The notes under the pieces are model-generated. The model was not told the DNA's origin, did no database searches, and saw only the letters and a list, made by a program, of their open reading frames with translations. The position numbers were made by a program, and so were the translations under genes. This document shows, piece after piece, positions 52,376-59,800 of a DNA stretch of 64,000 nt; within the stretch, counting starts at the first letter, position 1, and every line of letters starts with the position of its first letter. Origin of the DNA: Marichromatium gracile (lineage in GTDB: Bacteria > Pseudomonadota > Gammaproteobacteria > Chromatiales > Chromatiaceae); assembly GCF_004343155.1 (NCBI RefSeq), contig NZ_SMDC01000003.1:186001-250000 (forward strand). The letters are read 5' to 3'.

Positions 52376-52549
52376 GCCGCGATCAGCGATCGGCCGACAG
52401 GGTTGAACCGCAAAGCCGCGAGGCACGCACACTGAATGATGTGTGATGTCGGCGTGAGGCCACAGGCGGCACGGGTCCGCACCCACTGGCGGCTGATCGC
52501 TGGCGGCTGATCCCCCTTTGCGCCCTTCGCGCCTTCGCTGTTCAATCCC

Positions 52550-52619
52550 CTGGTAGCTGGTAGCTGGTAGCTGGTAGCTGGTAGCTGGTAGCTGGTAGCT
52601 GGTAGCTGGTAGCTGGTAG
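52550..52619. repeat. Heptamer array D1: ten copies of CTGGTAG
   Basis: Ten perfect copies follow directly after the right arm that ends TTCAATCC at 52548. The unit differs from the neighbouring array D2 only at positions 5 and 6 (TA instead of CG). Confidence 0.97.
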
Positions 52620-52695
52620 CTGGCACGCCACGTCTGCGGACCCGAAGACCGTTCGCTTGCTTTGCGCCCTTCGCGCCTTCGCGGTTCAATCCATG

Positions 52696-52765
52696 CTGGC
52701 GGCTGGCGGCTGGCGGCTGGCGGCTGGCGGCTGGCGGCTGGCGGCTGGCGGCTGGCGGCTGGCGG
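52696..52765. repeat. Heptamer array D2: ten copies of CTGGCGG
   Basis: Ten perfect copies begin 3 bases after a second right arm (52661-52692, ending GCGGTTCAATCC). The end of the array is 81 bases from the hemerythrin start codon. Confidence 0.97.
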
Positions 52766-52846
52766 CTTCCTCGGCTACAGTCGGCGTTTGTTTCGGCGTG
52801 ACCGCGTTGGCCGCGCCCGCTCCGTGTCACCCCACAGGTATCCCTC

Positions 52847-53257
52847 ATGCTGAAAGAATGGTCCGACGTCTATTCCATCGGTATCCCCGAGATCGATGAG
52901 CAGCATCGCTGCTTCTTCTCCGCCTCGCACCGGCTCTATAGCGAGATCCTCGATCGCAAGGGCAAGGAGGCGGTCGAGGGTGCCGTGTCCTTCATGCGCG
53001 AGTACGCCGAGCGCCACTTCTCCACCGAGGAGGCGTTCATGAACGAGCACGGCTATCCGGATATCAAGGATCACCTGCAACAGCATGCTGCCTTCTTTCG
53101 CCGCCTCGATATCCTCGAACAGGAGCTGCAGATGTTCGGTCCCACCCAGGACCTGGCCGAGCGCGCGCTCGACATCACCCAGGACTGGCTGATCGACCAT
53201 ATCGCCGACGAGGACATGCTCTACTCCCTCCATATCAAGAGCGGCAACGCGGCCTGA
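52847..53257 (+). CDS. Bacteriohemerythrin
   Basis: A 136-residue single-domain hemerythrin that binds O2 at a di-iron site. The ligands fit the family pattern: His20, His57 with Glu61 (HFSTE), His76 and His80 (HLQQH), and His118 with Asp123. In facultative or microaerobic bacteria these proteins buffer or deliver oxygen, or protect oxygen-sensitive enzymes. It is the only gene between array D2 and the convergent TauE/SafE gene. Confidence 0.93.
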   Translation: MLKEWSDVYSIGIPEIDEQHRCFFSASHRLYSEILDRKGKEAVEGAVSFMREYAERHFSTEEAFMNEHGYPDIKDHLQQHAAFFRRLDILEQELQMFGPTQDLAERALDITQDWLIDHIADEDMLYSLHIKSGNAA

Positions 53258-53263
53258 GTCCGT

Positions 53264-54016
53264 TCAGCCGAGCACCTGCTCCCACAGCAGCCGCGCCGAG
53301 ATCGCGATCGAGACCACCACCAGGATCGGGCGCACCAGCGCGGCGCCGTGACGCAGCACCAGATGAGCGCCGATCCAGGCGCCGACCAGCTGTCCGCCGG
53401 CCATCACCAGCGCGATCTCCCAGAGCACGTGGCCGCCGCTGACGAACAGGAGCAGCGCGGCGAGGTTGCTGGTGAAGTTGAGCAGCTTGGTATGCGCCGT
53501 CGCACGGCGCAGGTTGTAGCCGAGCAGGGACACATAGGCGATGGCGAAGAAGGTGCCGGTGCCAGGCCCGAAGACGCCGTCGTAGAAACCGACCCCGAGA
53601 CCGATGGTGAGCGCGAAGGCGCCGTGGCCGATGCGCTGGTGCGAGTCGATGTCGCTGACCCGGGGCGAGAACCAGAAATAGAGCGCGAAGCCGATCAACA
53701 ACAGCGGGATGGCGTGCTCGAGCGCGGCGGCGTCGATGTGTTGCACCAGCACCGCTCCGGCTGCGGCGCCGAGGAAGGTGAGGAGCACCGCAGGTAGCGT
53801 CTCGCGCAGCGCGATGGCGCCGCGGCGGATGAAGTGGATGGTTGCGGTGGCGCTGCCGAAGACCGCCTGGGCCTTGTTGGTCGCCAGGGTCTCGACCGGG
53901 CCGAGTCCGGCCCAGAGCAGCGCCGGGATGGTGATCAGTCCGCCGCCGCCGGCGACGGCGTCGACGAAACCGGCGGCGAGCGCCACCGGCAGCAGCCAGA
54001 GTGCGGTATCGAGCAT
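53264..54016 (-). CDS. TauE/SafE family membrane transporter
   Basis: A 250-residue membrane protein with about eight helices. The N-terminal repeat has VDAVAGGGGLITIPALLWAGL and LATNKAQAVFGSATATIHF, and the C-terminal repeat has GVFGPGTGTFFAIAYV and LLNFTSNLAALLLFV, the two halves of the family's inverted duplication. Members move sulfite, sulfonates or other sulfur-containing anions. In an organism with cytoplasmic sulfite oxidation a sulfite exporter is plausible, but the substrate is not shown by sequence. Confidence 0.87.
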   Translation of the reverse strand: MLDTALWLLPVALAAGFVDAVAGGGGLITIPALLWAGLGPVETLATNKAQAVFGSATATIHFIRRGAIALRETLPAVLLTFLGAAAGAVLVQHIDAAALEHAIPLLLIGFALYFWFSPRVSDIDSHQRIGHGAFALTIGLGVGFYDGVFGPGTGTFFAIAYVSLLGYNLRRATAHTKLLNFTSNLAALLLFVSGGHVLWEIALVMAGGQLVGAWIGAHLVLRHGAALVRPILVVVSIAISARLLWEQVLG

Positions 54017-54090
54017 GGCGTGAGGCGTGGGGCAAACGCTTCATTATCGCCGCTCGGCGCTCGAGCGTCAGCCGCCAGCGACCAGAACGT

Positions 54091-54266
54091 GTGAACCGCC
54101 AAGGGCCAAGAGCGCGAAGATGAGGAAGGGCTTCCAGCCGCCAGCCTCCGGTGAGGGGGCAGGGTTGTCTCGTCGCGTCGCGGTTGACCGCATACCGACA
54201 CTGGAGGCTGTTTGCTGAAGGCTGGTCGCTTTCTTCGTGTCCTTTGGGTCTTTGCGGTTCAATCCC
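54091..54266. repeat. Palindromic dispersed element E, about 175 bp
   Basis: Arms TGAACCGCCAAGG (left) and CTTTGCGGTTCAATCC (right) bound an interior that contains CTGGAGGCTG and GCTGAAGGCTGGTCGC. The whole element aligns with the reverse complement of element F (56235-56410) along its length. The left flank has a few heptads in reverse orientation; the right flank is array E. Confidence 0.85.
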
Positions 54267-54350
54267 CTGGCGGCTGGCGGCTGGCGGCTGGCGGCTGGCG
54301 GCTGGCGGCTGGCGGCTGGCGGCTGGCGGCTGGCGGCTGGCGGCTGGCGG
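54267..54350. repeat. Heptamer array E: twelve copies of CTGGCGG
   Basis: Twelve perfect copies (84 bp) start at the end of the right arm of element E. A possible promoter for yadG follows (TTGCGA at 54357-54362, 18 bp, TAGAGT at 54381-54386). Confidence 0.97.
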
Positions 54351-54356
54351 CGCCGC

Positions 54357-54386
54357 TTGCGAGCGCGCGGCCGGCGCCGCTAGAGT
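54357..54386 (+). promoter_or_regulatory. Candidate promoter of yadGH next to array E
   Basis: TTGCGA and TAGAGT each match four of six consensus bases and are 18 bp apart. The -35 begins 7 bases after the last heptamer copy, so array length could affect upstream contacts. Confidence 0.4.
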
Positions 54387-54485
54387 AGTCGGCTATCCAG
54401 ATCCGCCGGCCCGGTCGTTGGCGGGCCGCCTCGCGCGGGCCGTCGGTCCGCCGCTCATTCGGTCGCAATCCGTCAGACTTCCATC

Positions 54486-55415
54486 ATGCTCGCACTCGAT
54501 GTCCAGCAACTCACCAAGACCTACAAGGGTGGCTTCCAGGCGCTCAAGGGGATCGACCTGACGGTCGAGGAGGGTGACTTCTTCGCGCTGCTCGGCCCCA
54601 ACGGGGCCGGCAAGTCGACCTTCATCGGTATCCTCTCGTCGCTGGTCAACAAGAGCAGCGGTCGGGTCAGCGTCTTCGGTCACGATCTCGATCGCGACCC
54701 CGAGCGGGTGAAGTCGTGCATCGGCCTGGTGCCGCAGGAGTTCAACTTCAACCTCTTCCTGCCGGTGTTCGAGGTGGTGCTCAACCAGGCCGGTTATTAC
54801 GGCATCCCGCGGCGCGAGGCCAAGGTGCGCGCCGAGCGCTATCTGCGCCAGCTCGATCTCTGGGATCGGCGCGACACCGAGATGCGCCGACTCTCCGGTG
54901 GGCTCAAGCGCCGGCTGATGATCGCCCGCGCACTGGTGCACCAGCCGCGGCTGCTGATCCTCGACGAGCCGACCGCCGGGGTCGACATCGAGATCCGTCG
55001 CTCGATGTGGTCCTTCCTGCGCGAGCTCAACGCCGAGGGCACCACCATCATCCTCACCACCCACTATCTGGAGGAGGCCGAGAGCCTCTGCCGCAACATC
55101 GCCATCATCCAGCACGGCGAGCTGGTCGAGCGCTCGACCATGGGCGCGCTGCTCGGCAAGTTGCACACCGAGACCTTCGTGCTCAACCTCAAGGGACAGG
55201 TCAGCGAGCTGCCCGAACTCGGCGGCTTCGTCCTCCAGCATCTCGACGACTGCACCCTGGAGGTGGAGATGAACCGTGATCACACCATCAATGGGCTGTT
55301 CGAGGCGCTCTCGCGCAACGGCATCGAGGTGATCAGTCTGCGCAACAAGCAGAACCGGCTCGAACGACTGTTCCTCGACATGGTCGAGCGTCGTCCCGCC
55401 GACGAGGGGGTCTGA
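54486..55415 (+). CDS. yadG: ABC-2 type transporter ATPase (YadG-like)
   Basis: A 309-residue ATPase with Walker A GPNGAGKST, signature LSGGLKRRL and Walker B LLILDEPTAGVD. The C-terminal 80 residues form the accessory region usual in YadG-type ATPases. It starts at ATG 54486, and the permease gene follows after 5 bases. The pair closely resembles E. coli yadGH, an exporter of unknown substrate. Both sides of the pair carry inverted copies of the dispersed element. Confidence 0.88.
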   Translation: MLALDVQQLTKTYKGGFQALKGIDLTVEEGDFFALLGPNGAGKSTFIGILSSLVNKSSGRVSVFGHDLDRDPERVKSCIGLVPQEFNFNLFLPVFEVVLNQAGYYGIPRREAKVRAERYLRQLDLWDRRDTEMRRLSGGLKRRLMIARALVHQPRLLILDEPTAGVDIEIRRSMWSFLRELNAEGTTIILTTHYLEEAESLCRNIAIIQHGELVERSTMGALLGKLHTETFVLNLKGQVSELPELGGFVLQHLDDCTLEVEMNRDHTINGLFEALSRNGIEVISLRNKQNRLERLFLDMVERRPADEGV

Positions 55416-55420
55416 GTATC

Positions 55421-56197
55421 ATGGCCGAGACCTATCGCTACTGGATCACCTTCCAGACCATCCTCACCAAGGAGATCCTGCGCTTCTCGCGGATCTGGGT
55501 GCAGACCATCCTGCCCTCGGTGATCACCACCACCCTGTATTTCGTGATCTTCGGTCGGCTGATCGGTGAGCGCATCGGCGAGATGGACGGGGTCGCCTAT
55601 CTGGAGTTCATCGTCCCCGGTCTGGCACTGATGAGCGTGATCACCAACGCCTATTCCAACGTCGTCTCGTCCTTCTACAGCAGCAAGTTCTCGCGCTATA
55701 TCGAGGAGTTGCTGGTCTCGCCGGCGCCCAACTGGGTGATCCTCGCCGGCTATGTCGCCGGCGGCGCGGCGCGCGGTATGGTGGTGGGCGTGGCGGTGAT
55801 GGTGGTGGCGATGCTGTTCACCGACATCGAGGTGCACAGTTATGGCGTCACCCTGCTGGTGTTCCTGATGACCGCGGTGCTGTTCGCGCTCGGCGGCTTC
55901 ATCAACGCGGTCTATGCCAACAGCTTCGACGACATCTCGATCATCCCCACCTTCGTGCTCACCCCGTTGACCTATCTCGGCGGGGTCTTCTACTCGATCG
56001 AGCTGCTGCCGGAGTTCTGGCAGGGGGTGTCGATGGCCAATCCGGTGCTCTACATGGTCAACGCCTTCCGCTACGGCCTACTCGGCATCAGCGACATCCC
56101 GCTCGGCGTCGCCTTTGCGATGATCGCCGCCTTCATCGTCGCGCTCGCCGCCTACAGCCTGCACCTGCTGCGCCGCGGCATCGGGATCAAGAACTGA
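55421..56197 (+). CDS. yadH: ABC-2 type transporter permease (YadH-like)
   Basis: A 258-residue membrane protein with six helices. It shares long stretches with E. coli YadH, such as FSRIWVQTILPSVITTTLYF, SVITNAYSNV and FDDISIIPTFVLTPLTYLGG. It would form the channel of the YadG ATPase. Codon use is like that of neighbours, so nothing suggests recent transfer despite the flanking repeat elements. Confidence 0.88.
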   Translation: MAETYRYWITFQTILTKEILRFSRIWVQTILPSVITTTLYFVIFGRLIGERIGEMDGVAYLEFIVPGLALMSVITNAYSNVVSSFYSSKFSRYIEELLVSPAPNWVILAGYVAGGAARGMVVGVAVMVVAMLFTDIEVHSYGVTLLVFLMTAVLFALGGFINAVYANSFDDISIIPTFVLTPLTYLGGVFYSIELLPEFWQGVSMANPVLYMVNAFRYGLLGISDIPLGVAFAMIAAFIVALAAYSLHLLRRGIGIKN

Positions 56198-56234
56198 GCC
56201 GTCGGGGGCGGCTCGGCTTGCAGCGGCCAGAAGG

Positions 56235-56410
56235 TTGAACCGCCAAGGGCGCGAAGGGCGCAAAGAAAGCGACCAGCCTTCAGCAAGCAGCCTCCAGTAT
56301 CGGTTTGCGGTCAACTGCGGCGGTACGAGGCAATCCAGCTTCCTCACCTGGAGGCTGGCAGCTGGAAGCCCTTCTTCTCTTCGCGTCCTTCGCGCCTTGG
56401 CGGTTCAATC
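56235..56410. repeat. Palindromic dispersed element F, inverted copy of element E
   Basis: Arms TTGAACCGCCAAGGGCGCG (left) and CGCGCCTTGGCGGTTCAATC (right) bound an interior that is the reverse complement of that in element E, for example GCGACCAGCCTTCAGCAAGC. Within the interior, CTGGAGG, CTGGCAG and CTGGAAG follow one another. The left flank has a reverse heptad CGGCCAG that matches the right array variant. Confidence 0.85.
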
Positions 56411-56412
56411 TT

Positions 56413-56440
56413 CTGGCCGCTGGCCGCTGGCCGCTGGCCG
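56413..56440. repeat. Heptamer array F: four copies of CTGGCCG
   Basis: Four perfect copies lie 2 bases after the right arm of element F. The gap 56198-56592 otherwise contains no gene. The following CATAAG at 56474 is only a weak promoter candidate for mrcB. Confidence 0.95.
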
Positions 56441-56592
56441 CTCGCAGTTGTGCGCCGCCGCCGCAAATGGGACCATAAGCAACTGATTACAGCGAGACTC
56501 AGGACAGCCCGTGCCCGCGACGCCCCGATCCCAGCAGCCGAATCCCGTCCAGTCGATGCGCCGCGCCGTGGCGCGGCGGTGGGGCTGATCCC

Positions 56593-58968
56593 ATGGCCAC
56601 GACCCGCAAGACCCGTCGCCGTCCGCCGCGCAAACGTGGCGGCAAGATCCTCGGCTTCCTGATCCGGGTGGGGCTGTTGCTCGCGCTCGCCATCGGGCTC
56701 GGCACCACCCTCTACGGCATCCATCTCGACCGGGTGGTGCGCGCCAAGTTCGAGGGACAGCGGTGGGCGCTGCCGGCGCGCGTCTATGCCCGTCCGCTGG
56801 AGCTCTATGCCGGGCGCCAGCTTGCCGTCGACGAACTCGAACAGGAGTTGCAACGGCTCAACTATCGCCGGCTCGCCAACCCCGACAGCCCCGGTAGCTA
56901 TCACCGTGAGGGCGAGCAGATCGTGCTGCGAACCCGTCCCTTCCGCTTCTGGGATGGGCGCGAGTCGAGCCGTGGCCTGCGGGTGCGCTTCGACGGCCAC
57001 CGGGTGAGCGTGCTGGAGGCCGTCGACGGCGGTCCCGATCCGGCGCTGGTGCGGCTCGACGCGATGCTGATCGCGAGCATCTATCCGACCCACAACGAGG
57101 ACCGCATCCTGGTGCGGCGCAAGGATCTGCCCGAGCTGCTGGTGCACACCCTCTATGCGGTCGAGGATCGCAGCTTCGAGCGCCACCTCGGGGTCGACCC
57201 GCGCGGCATCGCTCGCGCCGCCTACAGCAACCTGATGGCCGGCGGCGTGGTCGAGGGGGCCAGTACCCTGACCCAGCAGCTGGTGAAGAACTTCTATCTC
57301 TCCGCCGAACGCACCCTCGAGCGCAAGCTCAAGGAGGCGTTCATGGCGGTGCTGCTCGAGCGCCGTTATACCAAGGGCGAGATCCTCGAGGCCTACGCCA
57401 ACGAGATCTATCTCGGTCAGGACGGCAGCCGCGCGATCCACGGCTTCGGGCTGGCCAGTCGCTTCTATTTCAACAAGTCGCTGGCCGATCTCGATGTCGC
57501 CGAGACCGCGTTGCTGGTCGGCATGGTGCAGGCGCCCTCGAGCCTCGATCCGCGACGTCGCCCCGAGGCGGCGCTCAAGCGGCGTAATCTGGTGCTCGAC
57601 GTCATGGTGCGCGACGGTGTGGTCGATGCCGCCACCGCCGCCGCGGCCAAGGACGCGCCGCTCGGGGTGGTCGACGGTGGCGGGCGTCCGGCCGGCGAGT
57701 ATCCGGCCTTCATCACCCTGGTGCGGCGCCAGCTGCAGCGCGACTATCGCGACGAGGACCTGCGCTCCGAGGGGCTCAACATCTTCACCACGCTCGATCC
57801 GCTGGTACAGACCACGGTCGAGCGCTCGGTGCCGGAGCGTCTGGGGGCGATCGAGTCGGCGCGCGGCAAGCGCAAGGGCTCACTGGAGGCCGCGGCGGTG
57901 GTCACCTCGGTCGCCCAGGGCGAGGTGCTGGCACTGGTCGGCGGACGCGATTCGGCCTATGCCGGATTCAATCGTGCGCTCGACTCGGTGCGCTCGATCG
58001 GCTCGCTGGTCAAGCCGGTGGTCTATCTCACTGCGCTCACCCACCCCGAGCGCTACAGCCTCTCGACCATCATCGAGGACAAGGCGGTGAGCATCCCCGA
58101 CGGCACCGGGTCGCGCTGGGAGCCGAGCAACTACAGCCATCGCGTTTATGGCAAGCTGCCGCTCTACGAGGGGCTGGTGCGCTCGCTCAACCTCGCCACC
58201 GTCAACCTCGGCATGGACCTGGGCGTCGACGAGGTGGTCGACAATCTCTACCGGCTCGGTGCCCAGCGGCGCATCTCGGCGGTGCCGGCGATGCTGCTCG
58301 GTGCGGTCAACCTCTCGCCGCTGGAGGTGGCCCAGGTCTACCAGTCGATCGCCGCCGGCGGCTATCGCTCGCCGTTGCGTGCGATCCGCGAGGTGGTCGA
58401 CGCCGAGGGGCGTCCGCTCAACCGCTATCCGCTGGCCGTCGAGTCGGTGGTCGATCCCCGCGCGGCCTATCTCACCACCTGGGCGATGGAGCGGGTGGTC
58501 GAGCGCGGCACTGCCGCCTGGCTGGGACGTCAGCTGCCTGATGGCATGAGCATGGCCGGCAAGACCGGTACCACCAACGGACTGCGCGACAGCTGGTTTG
58601 CCGGCTTCTCGGGCGACAAGGTCGCCGTGGTCTGGGTCGGGCGCGACGACTTCAAGCCGATGGGGCTGACCGGCAGCAGCGGCGCGCTGCGGGTCTGGGG
58701 CGACTTCATGCTCAAGCTCGAGAACGAGCCGCTGGCGCCGCTGCGCCCGGAGGGCGTGGTGACGGCGCAGGTTTGCGATGGCGCCGAGATGCCTTATGTC
58801 GCCGACTATGTCCCGAGCGCCGACAGTTGCGGTGGCGACGAGTCGGCCGAGGAGCAGGAGGGCGAGGCCGTGGCCGAGGGGGCGGCGCAGGATGAAGAGC
58901 CTGCGCCGCCCGAGCGTTCACGCCCCGCCAGGGAACAGAACCTCTTCATGAGCGATTTCTACAACTGA
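56593..58968 (+). CDS. mrcB: Bifunctional penicillin-binding protein 1b
   Basis: A 791-residue class A penicillin-binding protein with a basic cytoplasmic N-terminus and one membrane helix (about 20-42). A UB2H-like region is followed by a glycosyltransferase domain (AVEDRSFERHLGVDPRGI and GASTLTQQLVKN). The transpeptidase domain has the active Ser471 in SLVK, the SLN motif and KTGTTN. The C-terminal tail is acidic and proline-containing. It starts downstream of array F. A lipoprotein gene follows after 2 bases, probably its activator. Confidence 0.95.
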   Translation: MATTRKTRRRPPRKRGGKILGFLIRVGLLLALAIGLGTTLYGIHLDRVVRAKFEGQRWALPARVYARPLELYAGRQLAVDELEQELQRLNYRRLANPDSPGSYHREGEQIVLRTRPFRFWDGRESSRGLRVRFDGHRVSVLEAVDGGPDPALVRLDAMLIASIYPTHNEDRILVRRKDLPELLVHTLYAVEDRSFERHLGVDPRGIARAAYSNLMAGGVVEGASTLTQQLVKNFYLSAERTLERKLKEAFMAVLLERRYTKGEILEAYANEIYLGQDGSRAIHGFGLASRFYFNKSLADLDVAETALLVGMVQAPSSLDPRRRPEAALKRRNLVLDVMVRDGVVDAATAAAAKDAPLGVVDGGGRPAGEYPAFITLVRRQLQRDYRDEDLRSEGLNIFTTLDPLVQTTVERSVPERLGAIESARGKRKGSLEAAAVVTSVAQGEVLALVGGRDSAYAGFNRALDSVRSIGSLVKPVVYLTALTHPERYSLSTIIEDKAVSIPDGTGSRWEPSNYSHRVYGKLPLYEGLVRSLNLATVNLGMDLGVDEVVDNLYRLGAQRRISAVPAMLLGAVNLSPLEVAQVYQSIAAGGYRSPLRAIREVVDAEGRPLNRYPLAVESVVDPRAAYLTTWAMERVVERGTAAWLGRQLPDGMSMAGKTGTTNGLRDSWFAGFSGDKVAVVWVGRDDFKPMGLTGSSGALRVWGDFMLKLENEPLAPLRPEGVVTAQVCDGAEMPYVADYVPSADSCGGDESAEEQEGEAVAEGAAQDEEPAPPERSRPAREQNLFMSDFYN

Positions 58969-58970
58969 CG

Positions 58971-59765
58971 ATGCGAGCCTTCATCATCCTGATCGCTGTC
59001 CTGGCGCTGAGTGCCTGCGCCGGCCAACCCCGTCAAGGGGACCCCGCACCCGTGGTCCGGGTGACCCCGCGCCCCGAGCAGGCGCCGACCCCGGAGTCGG
59101 CCGAATCCGCCGCCGAGGATCCGGCGGTCGCGGAGCCGCAGACCGAGGTCTATGCCTATCGCGACCCGGCGCAGCTCCCGGCGCCCGAGGTGGTTGCCGA
59201 GCCAGGCCCGACCGGCTCCACTGTGCCGGCGCTGGTCTCCGAGGCGCCGACCCAATCTCCGACGCCGACGCCGACGCCGGCGCCGGTCGAACAGCGCCCG
59301 AGCGCCCCGAGCGTGCGCTCGAACGCGCCAGCGGCCATCACCCCGCCGCCGCCGGAGACGCCTCGTACCGCGGCGGTGACCACGCCTCAGCAGGCTCCGG
59401 CGCAACCCGCGCCTGCGCCGGCCTCCTCGGTGAGCGCGCCCGATCTGCCGGCTGCCGCCGAGGCCCTGGCGCGACAGGCCGAGCGCCAGCGTCAGTCGGG
59501 CGACTATGCCGGCGCCGCCGCCTCGCTCGAGCGCTCGCTGCGCATCGCGCCCAAGCAGGCCTATCTGTGGAACCGGCTGGCGCGGGTGCGGCTCGAGCAG
59601 GGCCAGACCGGGCAGGCGGGCAATCTCGCCTCGCGCTCCAACAACCTCGCGGGCGAGGACGCGGCGGTACGTCGTGACAACTGGCTGATCATCGCCGATG
59701 TGCGTCGGCGCGCCGGTGACGCCGCCGGTGCGAGCGAGGCCGAACGTCGCGCCAGCGGCGGTTGA
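58971..59765 (+). CDS. TPR-type lipoprotein, probable LpoP-like activator of PBP1b
   Basis: A 264-residue lipoprotein with lipobox LSAC (Cys16). A long proline-, alanine- and threonine-rich linker spans about residues 20-150, including a PTPTPTPAP run. The C-terminal domain (about 160-260) has tetratricopeptide-like helices (ALARQAERQRQSGDYAGA...SLERSLRIAPKQAYLWNRLA). This architecture and the 2-base spacing from mrcB resemble LpoP of Pseudomonas aeruginosa, an outer membrane activator of PBP1b. Function is inferred from that context. Confidence 0.8.
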   Translation: MRAFIILIAVLALSACAGQPRQGDPAPVVRVTPRPEQAPTPESAESAAEDPAVAEPQTEVYAYRDPAQLPAPEVVAEPGPTGSTVPALVSEAPTQSPTPTPTPAPVEQRPSAPSVRSNAPAAITPPPPETPRTAAVTTPQQAPAQPAPAPASSVSAPDLPAAAEALARQAERQRQSGDYAGAAASLERSLRIAPKQAYLWNRLARVRLEQGQTGQAGNLASRSNNLAGEDAAVRRDNWLIIADVRRRAGDAAGASEAERRASGG

Positions 59766-59800
59766 GCGCGACGGGCACGGCGACGGCCAGGGTGGACCGC

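Larger units (their letters stand above)
52376..52846. other. Intergenic region with composite palindromic element D and two heptamer arrays
   Basis: The gap of 471 bases is almost entirely repeat-derived. From left to right: reverse heptads at 52385-52400, left arm 52403-52424, interior, right arm 52517-52548, array CTGGTAG x10 (52550-52619), a second right arm (52661-52692), and array CTGGCGG x10 (52696-52765). A TACAGT at 52776-52781 may be the -10 for the hemerythrin gene. Confidence 0.85.

Noticed and set aside
54091-56440. Composite transposon carrying yadGH
   Set aside because: No transposase or target-site duplication is visible, gene composition is like that of neighbours, and yadGH are common core genes. 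It is kept only as an inverted-repeat bracket.
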